Source: Nocardioides mesophilus (GTDB lineage: Bacteria; Actinomycetota; Actinomycetes; Propionibacteriales; Nocardioidaceae). Taken from it: 64,000 nucleotides of DNA. Position numbers and translations under genes: made by a program. Location: positions 3,376,501 to 3,440,500 of the forward strand of contig NZ_CP060713.1 of NCBI RefSeq assembly GCF_014395785.1. Direction: 5' to 3'. Below, one piece after another: positions 53,459-63,102 of this stretch (its first letter is position 1; the number at the start of each line of letters is the position of its first letter). The notes below the pieces were generated by a model that was not told where the DNA came from, did not search any database, and saw nothing but the letters and a program-made list of their open reading frames with translations.

Positions 53459-53833
53459 ATGAAGGTCGAAGAGGTCCTGGGCACCGCACGGGACGCCATC
53501 ACGGTGAAGCGGGTCTACGCAGAGCCCTACGAGAAGGACGGCGTCACGATCATCGCCGCAGCGAAGATCGGTGGCGGTGGCGGTGGCGGGACCGGGCACG
53601 ATGACAAGGGCGGACAGGGGGAGGGCGGCGGTTTCGGCGTCAGCGGTCGCCCGGCCGGGGCCTATGTCATCAAGGACGGAGGCGTCACCTGGCGTCCGGC
53701 GGTGGACCCGAACCGGCTGTTCGTGGTGATCGGTGCAGCCGTCGTGGTCTACCTGCTCAGCCGGCCGCGGCTGGCGCGGGCACGGGCCAAGGCAGCCCTC
53801 GCGGCAATGGGCGCGGAGTCCGCCGACGAGTGA
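53459..53833 (+). CDS. GerW/YtfJ-family protein
   Basis: A 124-residue protein related to the sporulation protein YtfJ (GerW). It has KVEEVLGTARDAITVKRVYA, VTIIAAAKIGGGGGGGTGHD, a Gly-rich stretch, GVSGRPAGAYVIKDGGVTWR and a C-terminal hydrophobic segment NRLFVVIGAAVVVYLLSR that could anchor it in the membrane. In endospore formers GerW aids germination; here the role is unknown, since the neighbourhood is not sporulation-related. GGGAGGAG lies upstream of ATG 53459. Confidence 0.78.
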   Translation: MKVEEVLGTARDAITVKRVYAEPYEKDGVTIIAAAKIGGGGGGGTGHDDKGGQGEGGGFGVSGRPAGAYVIKDGGVTWRPAVDPNRLFVVIGAAVVVYLLSRPRLARARAKAALAAMGAESADE

Positions 53834-53917
53834 CCCGCCGCTCGACGGCGCCGGCGGCGACCCTCGCGCGGAACGGCCGGACTGCCTCACCCGGCACGGA
53901 CTGCGCGGGCCGCGGCC

Positions 53918-54124
53918 TCAGCTGAGCGTGAGGATCTGGAGCCGCTCGACGTGGAGTGCGTCCCCGGTCCCCGAGACGTCGAGCCGCACGCGCTGGCCGG
54001 CGCGGAGCAGCCGCAGCCCGGTGCCCTCGAGAGCGGTGGCGCCGAAGGCGATCTCGGTGCCGTCGTCACGCACCACCGTGCCGCTGCGGGTCTCGGAGTC
54101 GTAGCGGAGCACGGTTGCCTGCAC
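53918..54124 (-). CDS. Small conserved protein, possible cold-shock/OB-like fold
   Basis: A 68-residue protein: MQATVLRYDSETRSGTVVRD, DGTEIAFGATALEGTGLRLL, then RAGQRVRLDVSGTGDALHVE and RLQILTLS. A pattern of short beta strands with GTVVRDDGTEI recalls cold-shock-like OB barrels, but the RNP motifs are not clear. A TAGTCT -10 on the minus strand (54132-54137) is 7 bases before the GTG start, a leaderless arrangement. That promoter overlaps the 3' end of the cofC gene on the same strand. Confidence 0.7.
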   Translation of the reverse strand: MQATVLRYDSETRSGTVVRDDGTEIAFGATALEGTGLRLLRAGQRVRLDVSGTGDALHVERLQILTLS

Positions 54125-54134
54125 GGCAACGAGA

Positions 54135-54770
54135 CTAGAGCAGGACGGCCGCGGCCCGGGCGGTGCGGGGGCCGATGCCCAGCTCGAGGGCGGCCGCGAG
54201 GTCCGCGGGAGTGTCGACGTCTCGTCGCAACGTCGGTACGTCGTCCAGGACGATCTCCCGCGCCCCGAGGTCGAGGTGCATCTCGCGCGACCCCGCGCCG
54301 AACGACGGGCGGAACCGCGCGAGGTCCGGCGCCACCAGCAGCGTGGTGCCGATGCCGTCCGCGTCCGCCACGAACGACATCTCGTCTCCGGCCGCGCACG
54401 CCAGCGCCCGGGAGAGCTCATCCGCACGCAGCGCGGGCAGGTCGGCGCACAGGGCCGCGGGGCGCAGCGCGGCGTCGCGGCGCACCAGCTCGACCGCCGC
54501 CTGCACCAGTGACGTGTTCATGTCGTCGGTGGTGGCGTCGGGCAGCACCTGGGCGCCGAGTTCGGCGAGCTCGGCGGCCAGCAGGTGGTCGTCGGTGACC
54601 GCGAGCACCGTCGCGACACCCTCGGTCGCCAGTGCGGCCGCCACGGTGTCGAGGGCGAAGGCCTGCGCCAGCGTGCGGCGGGTGCGGTCTCCGAGACCGC
54701 CGAGCCGGCTCTTGGCGAACGCGGGCGGCTTGACGGGGACGACCACGCCGTACCGGTGCTCGGGAACCAT
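54135..54770 (-). CDS. cofC: 2-phospho-L-lactate (phosphoenolpyruvate) guanylyltransferase
   Basis: A 211-residue nucleotidyltransferase of coenzyme F420 synthesis. The opening VVVPVKPPAFAKSRLGGLGD is the GTP-binding signature of CofC. ALCADLPALRADELSRAL and DADGIGTTLLVAPDLARFRP are metal/substrate segments, and FGAGSREMHLD is typical. In actinobacteria the enzyme loads PEP with GTP for CofD/FbiA. The presence of the gene implies F420-dependent enzymes. It is divergent from the acyltransferase gene. Confidence 0.93.
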   Translation of the reverse strand: MVPEHRYGVVVPVKPPAFAKSRLGGLGDRTRRTLAQAFALDTVAAALATEGVATVLAVTDDHLLAAELAELGAQVLPDATTDDMNTSLVQAAVELVRRDAALRPAALCADLPALRADELSRALACAAGDEMSFVADADGIGTTLLVAPDLARFRPSFGAGSREMHLDLGAREIVLDDVPTLRRDVDTPADLAAALELGIGPRTARAAAVLL

Positions 54771-54899
54771 GACGCCTCGATCCTCTCAGGCATCCGACGG
54801 CACGCCCGCGGCGGGGATCTGCGGGCGGAGGCGTCCGCCGAGTAACCTCAGCGGCACGGTCGTCCAGTCAGGGCGAACCGGACGTCGAGAGGACCAGCG

Positions 54900-55685
54900 T
54901 TGCCCTACCCACGCACACTCCAGGAGCGTCGCGGATGGGCGTTCGCGTTCTGCGTCGCGCTGGTGGAGCCGCTGCTGCGGGCGCTGACCCGGAGACGCTG
55001 GATCGACGGCACGAAGATCCCGGCGCGGGGCGGCTGCGTGATCGCGGTCAACCATGTCTCGCACCTCGACCCCTTCACGTTCGCGCACTTCGTCTACGGG
55101 CACGGACGGATCGTCCGCTTCCTCGCCAAGGCCGAGGTCTTCTCGATCCCGGTCGCGGGGCGCATCGTGCGGTCCGCCGGGCAGATCCCCGTCTACCGGC
55201 TGACGAACGACGCCTCCCAGGCGTTCCGCGCGGCGGTGGCGTCCGTACGCCGGGGCGAGTGCGTGGTCGTCTACCCCGAGGGCACCATCACCCGCGAGCC
55301 CGACCTGTGGCCGATGACCGGGCGGACCGGTGCAGCCCGGATCGCCCTGGCCTCCGGCGTCCCGGTGATCCCGGTGGCGCAGTGGGGTCCGCAGGAGATC
55401 CTGGCCCCCTACGCGAAGCGGCCGCATCTGTTCCCGCGGAAGCTGGTCACGGTCAAGGCCGGCGACCCCGTCGACCTCACCGAGTTCGAGGGCCGCGAGC
55501 TGACCCCCGACGTGCTGCGGCAGGCTACCGAGCGGATCATGGACGCCATCACCCATCAGCTCGAGGACATCCGCGGCGAGAAGGCCCCCGCCGAACGCTT
55601 CGACGCCCGCAGCCGCGGCGTCCGTGAGATCGGCAACCCCAACGGGCAGCAACGCCGCCGTCGGCGGAAGGAGGGTCGACGATGA
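54900..55685 (+). CDS. 1-acyl-sn-glycerol-3-phosphate acyltransferase (PlsC family)
   Basis: A 261-residue membrane-associated acyltransferase. The block I motif NHVSHLDPFTF (HxxxxD) and block III VVVYPEGTITREPDLWPMTG (EGT) are clear. FAFCVALVEPLLRAL is a possible membrane helix. The TTG start at 54900 is supported by GAGAGG 7 bases upstream. It makes phosphatidic acid. The last ~25 residues are very basic (QQRRRRRKEGRR). Its stop overlaps the gpsA start (ATGA), linking two steps of phospholipid synthesis. Confidence 0.92.
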   Translation: MPYPRTLQERRGWAFAFCVALVEPLLRALTRRRWIDGTKIPARGGCVIAVNHVSHLDPFTFAHFVYGHGRIVRFLAKAEVFSIPVAGRIVRSAGQIPVYRLTNDASQAFRAAVASVRRGECVVVYPEGTITREPDLWPMTGRTGAARIALASGVPVIPVAQWGPQEILAPYAKRPHLFPRKLVTVKAGDPVDLTEFEGRELTPDVLRQATERIMDAITHQLEDIRGEKAPAERFDARSRGVREIGNPNGQQRRRRRKEGRR

Positions 55686-56685
55686 TCGGCACGAAGGTCG
55701 CGGTGTTCGGCGCCGGTGCCTGGGGCACCGCGTTCTCGCTCGTGCTCGCCGACGCCGGCCACGAGGTCACCCTGTGGGCCCGCCGGGAAGAGGTGTGCGC
55801 CACGATCAACGACAAGCGGGAGAACACCGACTACCTGCCCGGCATCGAGCTGCCCCCCACGATCTCCGCGACCCACGACCACGAGCTGGCCGCGGCCGGT
55901 GCCGAACTGGTGGTGCTCGCGGTTCCCTCCCAGACCCTGCGCGAGAACCTCACGCAGTGGGCGCCGGTCCTGCGCCGGGACGCCGTGCTGATCTCGCTGG
56001 CCAAGGGCGTCGAGCTCGGCACCCTGAAGCGCATGAGCGAGGTGATCGCCGAGCTCACCGACGCCGGTCCGGAGCGGATCGGGGTGCTCAGCGGACCGAA
56101 CCTGGCCCTCGAGATCGCCCGACGCGAGCCCGCGGCCAGCGTCATCGCCTGCGCCGACGACGCGGTGGCGCACCGGCTGCGCGAGGCCATCCACTCCGCG
56201 ACGTTCCGTCCCTACTCCAGCACAGACGTGGTGGGCTGCGAGCTCGGCGGCGCCTACAAGAACGTGATCGCGCTCAGCGTCGGCATGGCCGTCGGTCTCG
56301 GGTTCGGCGACAACACCACGGCGTCGGTGATCACCCGCGGCCTCGCCGAGATCGCCCGGGTCGCGACCGCATTCGGGGCCGACCCGATGACGCTGATGGG
56401 CCTGGCCGGTCTCGGAGACCTGGTCGCGACCTGCTCCTCACCGCTCTCCCGCAACCGCACGTTCGGCGAGAAGCTCGGCCACGGCCTGACCACCGCCGAG
56501 ATCACCGCGTCCACCCGGCAGGTCGCCGAGGGCGTGAAGTCGGCGTCGTCGCTGCACGACCTTGCGCGCAGCAAGGACGTCTACGCGCCCATCGTCGCGC
56601 ACGTGCACGCGGTGGTCGAGGGCGAGCTGACCGCCGCCGACATGCTGACCAGCCTGATCAGCCGGGAGACCAAGCCCGAGCGCGA

Positions 56686-56689
<4 letters not shown>
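55682..56689 (+). CDS. gpsA: NAD(P)H-dependent glycerol-3-phosphate dehydrogenase
   Basis: A 335-residue enzyme that makes sn-glycerol 3-phosphate for lipids. N-terminal Rossmann motif VAVFGAGAWGTAFSLVLADA; catalytic Lys and substrate segments in GCELGGAYKNVIALSVGMAV; GLAGLGDLVATCSSPLSRNR and FGEKLGHGLTTAEI are signature regions. ATG 55682 overlaps the plsC-like stop. The 3' end overlaps the convergent trans-sulfuration gene by 4 bases. Confidence 0.97.
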
Positions 56690-57867
<1,178 letters not shown>

Positions 57868-57927
57868 GCGACCACCCTACGAGGCGCCACGGCCGCCGCC
57901 GCCCCGGCCGGTAGGGTTCGGGGAACC

Positions 57928-59049
57928 ATGGACTTCCGCAAACCTCGTGTCGCCGTCGTCTTCGGAGGCCGCTCCAGCGAGCACTCCGTCTCCTGCGTGA
58001 CGGCAGGCAGCGTCCTGCAGGCCCTCGACCCCGAGCGGTACGACGTCGTCCCGGTCGGCATCACCAAGGACGGCCGCTGGGTCCTGGAGTCACCGGACCC
58101 GGCCCGGCTGACTTTCACCTCCGCCGACTGCCTGCCGGAGGTGGACGGCAGCCGCGCCGGCGTCGCGCTCGCCAGCGCCGCCCACTCCAGCGAGCTGGTC
58201 GTCTCCGAGCCGGGCGGGTCCGCCCCCCGGACGCTCGGCGAGGTCGACGTCGTGTTCCCGGTGCTGCACGGGCCCTGGGGCGAGGACGGCACGGTGCAGG
58301 GGCTGCTGGAGATGGCCGGGGTGCGCTACGTCGGCGCCGGGGTGCTGGCCTCCGCGGTCGGCATGGACAAGGCCTTTATGAAGGTCGCCTTCCAGGCACA
58401 GGGCCTGCCGGTGCTGCCCTACACGGTGATCACGTCGCGGGCCTGGGCGACCGATCGCGCCGCCTGTCTGGAGGCGGTCGACTCGCTCGGCTACCCGGTG
58501 TTCGTCAAGCCGTGCCGCGGCGGCTCCAGCCTCGGCATCAGCAAGGTCCGGGACCGCAGCGACCTCGAGGCCGCCGTCGAGGAGGCCCGCCGGCACGACC
58601 CCAAGGTGCTGGTCGAGACCGCCGCCGAGGGCGGCCGCGAGATCGAGTGCGGGGTGCTGCAGGGCTTCGGCACGAACCCACCCGACACCAGCGTGGTCGC
58701 GGAGATCCGGATCGACGCGAAGCACGAGTTCTACGACTTCGCCGCGAAGTACCTGCCCGGCGAGCAGACCAGCCTCGACGTGCCGGCCGACCTGCCCGAG
58801 CAGGTGGTCACCCGGGTGCAGGCGCTCTCCGCGCAGGCGTTCGAGGCGCTCGGCTGCGAGGGTCTGGCCCGCGTGGACTTCTTCCTGCTGGCCGACGACC
58901 GACTGGTGATCAACGAGATCAACACGATGCCGGGGTTCACACCGTCGTCGATGTTCCCGCGGATGTGGGCGGCCACCGGGCTCGACTACCCGGCGCTGGT
59001 GGACCGCCTGGTGCAGCTGGCCCTGCACCGCGACACCGGGTTGCGCTGA
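57928..59049 (+). CDS. ddl: D-alanine--D-alanine ligase
   Basis: A 373-residue ATP-grasp enzyme for peptidoglycan precursors. N-terminal VAVVFGGRSSEHSVSCVTAG, the ATP-grasp Lys in VFVKPCRGGSSLGISKV, and the metal site RVDFFLLADDRLVINEINTM followed by PGFTPSSMFPRMW. A TAGGGT -10 lies at 57912-57917, 10 bases before ATG 57928. Lengths of 360-375 are usual in actinobacteria. The frame extends far upstream, but the FGGRSSEHS opening fixes the start. Confidence 0.97.
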   Translation: MDFRKPRVAVVFGGRSSEHSVSCVTAGSVLQALDPERYDVVPVGITKDGRWVLESPDPARLTFTSADCLPEVDGSRAGVALASAAHSSELVVSEPGGSAPRTLGEVDVVFPVLHGPWGEDGTVQGLLEMAGVRYVGAGVLASAVGMDKAFMKVAFQAQGLPVLPYTVITSRAWATDRAACLEAVDSLGYPVFVKPCRGGSSLGISKVRDRSDLEAAVEEARRHDPKVLVETAAEGGREIECGVLQGFGTNPPDTSVVAEIRIDAKHEFYDFAAKYLPGEQTSLDVPADLPEQVVTRVQALSAQAFEALGCEGLARVDFFLLADDRLVINEINTMPGFTPSSMFPRMWAATGLDYPALVDRLVQLALHRDTGLR

Positions 59050-59098
59050 CCCGCCACGGTGACCGGCTCGGCTGACCGCCCGGGCCGACCGGCCGGGT

Positions 59099-59590
59099 TC
59101 AGAGGCAGGGGTCGTCCTGCACCGTGGTCTGCTTGATCGCCGCGGCGAGGTTTACCATCGCCGCGGCCGGCGGGAAGTACTCCCGCGGGATCCGAACCTG
59201 CACCGCCGGCGTCCGGTCCACGGTGGTCATCAGGATCTCCGTCGGCTCGCCGGTGATCTGCTCCTCGGGGATGAACCACCCGACGCCGTTGGTCACCTGG
59301 CAGGTGGAGAGGTCGTCGAACCCGTCGGGGGTGCCGACGCCGCAGCGCAGCACGATGGCCGGGTCGCCCCAGGCGGCGACGGTGCTGCCGGCGGGGTCGA
59401 CGTCGCGCCGGGGCTGGTCGGCGACCGTCTCCGGCAGCGCCGCCACCAGGCGCCGGCAGGCCTTGGCCTGGTCGCCGGGCGCGTCCGCCGGGTCGACGTG
59501 CAGCGGGCCGCCGCAGGCGCTGGTGAGCAGGAGCGCCGCCGTAGCGGCGACGACGCCCGGTTCGCGGAGAACCGGGCGTCGTCGGGGCAT
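59099..59590 (-). CDS. DUF3515 family putative lipoprotein
   Basis: A 163-residue protein with the DUF3515 pattern: KACRRLVAALPETVADQPRR, WGDPAIVLRCGVGTPDGFDD and GVGWFIPEEQITGEPTEILM. The N terminus PGVVAATAALLLTSACGG contains a lipobox (TSAC), so it is probably an exported lipoprotein. In actinobacteria it commonly sits beside ddl, an Lrp-like gene and thiL, as here. Function unknown, possibly envelope-related. The ATG at 59590 lacks a clear Shine-Dalgarno and is 20 bases after the Lrp-like stop. Confidence 0.85.
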   Translation of the reverse strand: MPRRRPVLREPGVVAATAALLLTSACGGPLHVDPADAPGDQAKACRRLVAALPETVADQPRRDVDPAGSTVAAWGDPAIVLRCGVGTPDGFDDLSTCQVTNGVGWFIPEEQITGEPTEILMTTVDRTPAVQVRIPREYFPPAAAMVNLAAAIKQTTVQDDPCL

Positions 59591-59610
59591 GCGGGAGGAG
59601 AGAGCCTTCG

Positions 59611-59847
59611 TCAGATGTGCACGACGGGGCAGGTCAACGTGCGGGTGATGCCGGGGATGTTCTGCACCTTGGCGACGACCAGCTTGCCCAGCTCGTCGAC
59701 GTTGCGGGCCTCGGCCCGCACGATCACGTCGTAGGGCCCGGTGACGTCCTCGGCCAGGGTGACGCCCTTGACGTCGGCGATCTCGGCCGCGACCTCGGCG
59801 GCCTTGCCGACGTCGGTCTGGATCAAGATGTAGGCCTGAACCACCAT
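59611..59847 (-). CDS. Lrp/AsnC ligand-binding (RAM) domain protein
   Basis: A 78-residue stand-alone effector domain without HTH: VVQAYILIQTDVGKAAEVAA, EIADVKGVTLAEDVTGPYDV, IVRAEARNVDELGKLVVAKV, then QNIPGITRTLTCPVV. Such SraA/Lrp_ligand proteins bind amino acids and may modulate full-length Lrp proteins. ATG 59847 has AGGAG 5 bases upstream; the GTG at 59853 lies too close. Co-directional with the DUF3515 gene and likely co-transcribed. Confidence 0.9.
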   Translation of the reverse strand: MVVQAYILIQTDVGKAAEVAAEIADVKGVTLAEDVTGPYDVIVRAEARNVDELGKLVVAKVQNIPGITRTLTCPVVHI

Positions 59848-59946
59848 GGTCACTCCTGCGGTCTCGAGGGGCTCGTGTGATCGTCAACCTACCCTGAGCC
59901 GAGTCCGCCCCGGAACACGGTCGGGTCATCGGTTTGAATGGCACCC

Positions 59947-60918
59947 ATGTCCTCGTCCCGGCCCCCCGTGTCCCTGACCCCCGCGACCACCCTCGCCGAC
60001 CTCGGCGAGTTCGGGCTGATCGCCGAGCTGACCCGTCGCTTTCCCCAGGGGGAGCAGGTGCTGCTCGGCCCGGGCGACGACGCGGCGGTGGTGACGATGC
60101 CCGACGAGCGGGTGGTGGTCTCCACCGACCTGGTCGTCGAGGGCCGGCACTTCCGGCGCGACTGGGCCTCCGCGGCCGACGTCGGGCACCGCGTCGCGGC
60201 CCAGAACCTCTCCGACCTCAACGCCATGGGCGGTCGCGCCACCGCGCTGACGGTCGGGCTGGCCGCGCCGCCGGACCTCCCCGCCCAGTGGCTGCTCGAG
60301 CTCGCCGACGGGATGGCCGAGGAGGCCGCCGAGGTGGGGGCCAGCATCGTCGGCGGCGACGTCACCAGCTCCGACCAGCTGGTGATCGCGGTGACCGCGC
60401 TGGGCGTGGTCGACGGCGACCCGGTGACCCGCGCCGGCGCCCGGCCCGGGGACGTGGTGGCGCTGGCCGGGCGGCAGGGCTGGGCGGCCGGCGGGCTCGC
60501 CGTGCTCACCCGCGGCTTCCGCTCGCCGCGCGCGCTGGTGGAGGCCTACCGCCGCCCGCAGCCGCCGTACGGCGCCGGGGCCGAGGCCGCCGGCCTCGGG
60601 GCGACAGCGCTGATCGACGTGTCCGACGGGCTGCTGGCCGACCTCGGTCACCTCGCCGAGGCGAGCGGGGTGGCGGTGGACGTCGCGACGGCGAGCTTCG
60701 ATATCCCCGAGCCGCTCCTCGCGGTCGGCGCGGCGCTCGGCGCGGACCCGCTCGGCTTCATCCTCGGAGGCGGTGACGACCACCCGCTCGCGGCCACGTT
60801 CCCGGCCGGGTCCGCGCTCGGGCCGGCCTGGACGGTCATCGGCAGCGTCGCCGAGGGGACCGGCGTCACCGTGGACGGGGCGCCCTACGAGGGGCCCACC
60901 GGACACCGGCACTTCTGA
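59947..60918 (+). CDS. thiL: Thiamine-phosphate kinase
   Basis: A 323-residue AIR-synthase/PurM-fold enzyme that makes thiamine diphosphate. Motifs: LGPGDDAAVVTMPDERVVVS, TDLVVEGRHFRRDWASAADV, GHRVAAQNLSDLNAMGGRA, VGGDVTSSDQLVIAVTALG, LIDVSDGLLADLGHLAEASG and GGGDDHPLAATF (GGxDY is usual; here DDH). ThDP is the cofactor of IlvB. A TTGAAT box lies 7 bases before ATG 59947; the ATG at 59938 is an alternative. Confidence 0.96.
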   Translation: MSSSRPPVSLTPATTLADLGEFGLIAELTRRFPQGEQVLLGPGDDAAVVTMPDERVVVSTDLVVEGRHFRRDWASAADVGHRVAAQNLSDLNAMGGRATALTVGLAAPPDLPAQWLLELADGMAEEAAEVGASIVGGDVTSSDQLVIAVTALGVVDGDPVTRAGARPGDVVALAGRQGWAAGGLAVLTRGFRSPRALVEAYRRPQPPYGAGAEAAGLGATALIDVSDGLLADLGHLAEASGVAVDVATASFDIPEPLLAVGAALGADPLGFILGGGDDHPLAATFPAGSALGPAWTVIGSVAEGTGVTVDGAPYEGPTGHRHF

Positions 60919-60930
60919 GCAGCGCTGGGC

Positions 60931-60963
60931 CCGACCGGCCGGGACCCGTGCCCGGCCGGTCGG
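60931..60963 (+). terminator. Terminator after thiL
   Basis: CCGACCGGCCGGG (60931-60943) and CCCGGCCGGTCGG (60951-60963) form a perfect 13-bp stem with a 7-base loop, 12 bases after the thiL stop. Confidence 0.8.
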
Positions 60964-61012
60964 TGGCGGCGTTCCGGGTCGGTGCCGGAAGCGCGCGGAC
61001 CCGGAGACGCGA

Positions 61013-61036
61013 AGAGCCGCCCCGAGGGGCGGCTCT
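61013..61036 (-). terminator. Terminator after rpmB
   Basis: On the minus strand AGAGCCGCCCC (61036-61026) pairs with GGGGCGGCTCT (61023-61013) around a tiny loop, ending in TCT-TCGC. It is 18 bases after the rpmB stop. Confidence 0.75.
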
Positions 61037-61054
61037 GTCAGCGGTGTGCAGCGG

Positions 61055-61240
61055 TCAGCGGGAGACCTTGCCGGCCTTCAGGCAGCCGGTGCACACGTTG
61101 AGGCGCTTCGGGGCCCCGTTCACCGTGGCGCGGACGCGCTGGATGTTCGGGTTGAAGCGACGCTTCGTAATCTTGCGGGACCACGGCCGGTTGTGACCGA
61201 AGCCCGGGCGCTTGGCGCAGATGTCACAGACGGCAGCCAC
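61055..61240 (-). CDS. rpmB: 50S ribosomal protein L28 (zinc-type)
   Basis: A 61-residue ribosomal protein: AAVCDICAKRPGFGHNRPWS, RKITKRRFNPNIQRVRATVN and CTGCLKAGKVSR. Two CxxC pairs (CDIC, CTGC) make this the zinc-binding C+ form, which in actinobacteria is the form made in zinc-replete cells; a C- paralogue may exist elsewhere. The GTG start at 61240 has AGGAG 6 bases upstream. It is divergent from the DAK2 gene. Confidence 0.97.
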   Translation of the reverse strand: MAAVCDICAKRPGFGHNRPWSRKITKRRFNPNIQRVRATVNGAPKRLNVCTGCLKAGKVSR

Positions 61241-61446
61241 CGTGAACTCCTGGGGGTTGATCGAGGTGCTTGGTTCAGGCCCTGGGGACCTGCCACATAG
61301 GCGTGGACAACCGCTCAAGAGTATCTGAACGCCCACGAGGGCGCCAATCGAGGGCTCGACTACCCTGGGCGCCGCGGTCGGCCGGAGGCCGTCAGCAGAC
61401 CGACAGCCGGGCAGACCAGCGCCCACGAGCCGCCGAGGGAGGGCCG

Positions 61447-63093
61447 ATGCCGTACGACGAGCCGGACGTCCGCGCCGCCCTCGACCTGGGAACCCTGGCG
61501 CGGTTCTGCGAGATCGCGCTCACCGCCCTCGCCGCGGCGCGCGAGGAGATCGACTCCCTGAACGTCTACCCGGTGCCCGACGGCGACACCGGCACCAACA
61601 TGTTCCTCACCTTCGAGTCCGCCCGGGACGCGCTGGTGCTCGCGCAGCCGCCCGGTGACCTGGCCGCCGGCCTGGCCGGCTTCGCCCGCGGCGCGCTCAT
61701 GGGCGCCCGCGGCAACTCCGGGGTGATCCTGGCCCAGCTGATGGGGGCGATGTGCCGCCGGCTCGGCGAGTCCCCGCCGCAGGACCGTGCCGCCGCGGTC
61801 GTGGCCGAGGGCCTGGTGCGCGCGACCGAGGCCGCCTACGCGGCGGTCGGCGTGCCGGTGGAGGGCACCATCCTCTCCGTGGCCCGGGCCGCCTCCGACG
61901 CCGCGCAGCGGAAGGCGTCCGAGCCGCGGGCCCGGCTCGGGCACGTGGTGCGCGCCGCCGCCGCGGCGGCCCGCGAGGCGCTCGCCCGGACCCCCGAGCA
62001 GCTGCAGGTCCTCCGCGACGCCGGGGTGGTCGACGCCGGCGGCCGCGGCCTCTGCGTGATCCTCGACGCCGCCGAGACCGCTGTGACCGGCCGGCGTCCG
62101 GTCTCGGACCACGTGCCGATCGGGACCCGGGCGATCGCGATGCCGCTGCCGACCGGCGACCTGCGGGCCAGCGGCCCGGCGTACGAGGTGATGTTCCTGC
62201 TCGACGCCGCCGACGCCGCCATCCCGACCCTCAAGCAGCGGCTGGCGCCGCTGGGGGACTCGCTGGTGGTGATCGGCGGCGAGGGCCTGTGGAACGTGCA
62301 CGTGCACGTCGACGACGTGGGCGCCGCGGTCGAGGCGGGCATCGAGGCCGGACGGCCGCACCGGATCCGGGTCACCCACTTCGCCGAGCAGGACGGCCGC
62401 TGGTCGGGCGACGCCGCGGGCGCCGAGCGGCAGGGGCGCAAGGTGGTCGTCGTCGCGGCCGGCAGCGGCCTGGCGGAGCTGTTCGGCCAGGCCGGGGCCG
62501 TCGTCCTGCGCGGCGGGCCGGGCAGCCGTCCCTCGACCGCCGAGGTCCTGGAGGCGATCACCGGCAGCGGTGCCGCGGAGGTGGTGGTGCTCCCCAACGA
62601 CCGGGACTCGGTGCCGGTGGCCGAGGCGGCCGCCCAGACCGCGCACGAGGAGCTCGGGCTGCGGGTGAGGGTGATCGCGACCAGCACCCAGGTGCAGGGT
62701 CTCGCCGCGCTGGCCGTGCACGAGCCCGGACGCGGCTTCGACCAGGACGTGCTGGAGATGACCGCGGCGGCCCGCCATGCCCGCTCCGGTGGTGTCACCG
62801 TGGCCGCGCGCCGGGCGATGACCACCGCCGGACCGTGCGAGCCCGGCGACGTGCTCGGCGCGATCGAGGGAGACTTCACCGTTGTCGGTGCCGACCTGTT
62901 CACTGTGGCCGTGGAGGTGCTGGAGCGGCTCCTCGGCGGAGGCGGGGAGCTGGTGACGCTGGTGACGGGGCAGGGGGCCGGCGACCTGCCCGACCGGTGC
63001 TCGAAGCACCTCGCGTCCCGGCACCCCATGGTCGACGTCGTCGTCTACGACGGCGGCCAGGACCGCTACCCGCTCCTGGTCGGCGTGGAGTAG
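61447..63093 (+). CDS. DAK2 (DhaL) domain protein, FakA/YloV-like
   Basis: A 548-residue protein with an N-terminal DhaL kinase domain (about 15-210): SLNVYPVPDGDTGTNMFLTF holds the Mg/ATP Asp residues, and ALMGARGNSGVILAQLMGAM and GTILSVARAASDAA follow. The middle and C-terminal parts (about 240-548, ending VVYDGGQDRYPLLVGVE) match YloV/FakA, the fatty-acid kinase ATP-binding subunit that needs a FakB partner; none is nearby. ATG 61447 is preceded by GAGGGAGG. It lies 9 bases before recG, a pairing typical of Gram-positives. Confidence 0.92.
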   Translation: MPYDEPDVRAALDLGTLARFCEIALTALAAAREEIDSLNVYPVPDGDTGTNMFLTFESARDALVLAQPPGDLAAGLAGFARGALMGARGNSGVILAQLMGAMCRRLGESPPQDRAAAVVAEGLVRATEAAYAAVGVPVEGTILSVARAASDAAQRKASEPRARLGHVVRAAAAAAREALARTPEQLQVLRDAGVVDAGGRGLCVILDAAETAVTGRRPVSDHVPIGTRAIAMPLPTGDLRASGPAYEVMFLLDAADAAIPTLKQRLAPLGDSLVVIGGEGLWNVHVHVDDVGAAVEAGIEAGRPHRIRVTHFAEQDGRWSGDAAGAERQGRKVVVVAAGSGLAELFGQAGAVVLRGGPGSRPSTAEVLEAITGSGAAEVVVLPNDRDSVPVAEAAAQTAHEELGLRVRVIATSTQVQGLAALAVHEPGRGFDQDVLEMTAAARHARSGGVTVAARRAMTTAGPCEPGDVLGAIEGDFTVVGADLFTVAVEVLERLLGGGGELVTLVTGQGAGDLPDRCSKHLASRHPMVDVVVYDGGQDRYPLLVGVE

Positions 63094-63102
63094 GGAGGAA
63101 CC

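Noticed and set aside
53313-53604. Extension of the HU frame to 53604
   Set aside because: It arises from the missing C; it crosses a perfect 13-bp terminator and the start of the GerW-like gene, and loses the Lys/Ala repeat pattern.
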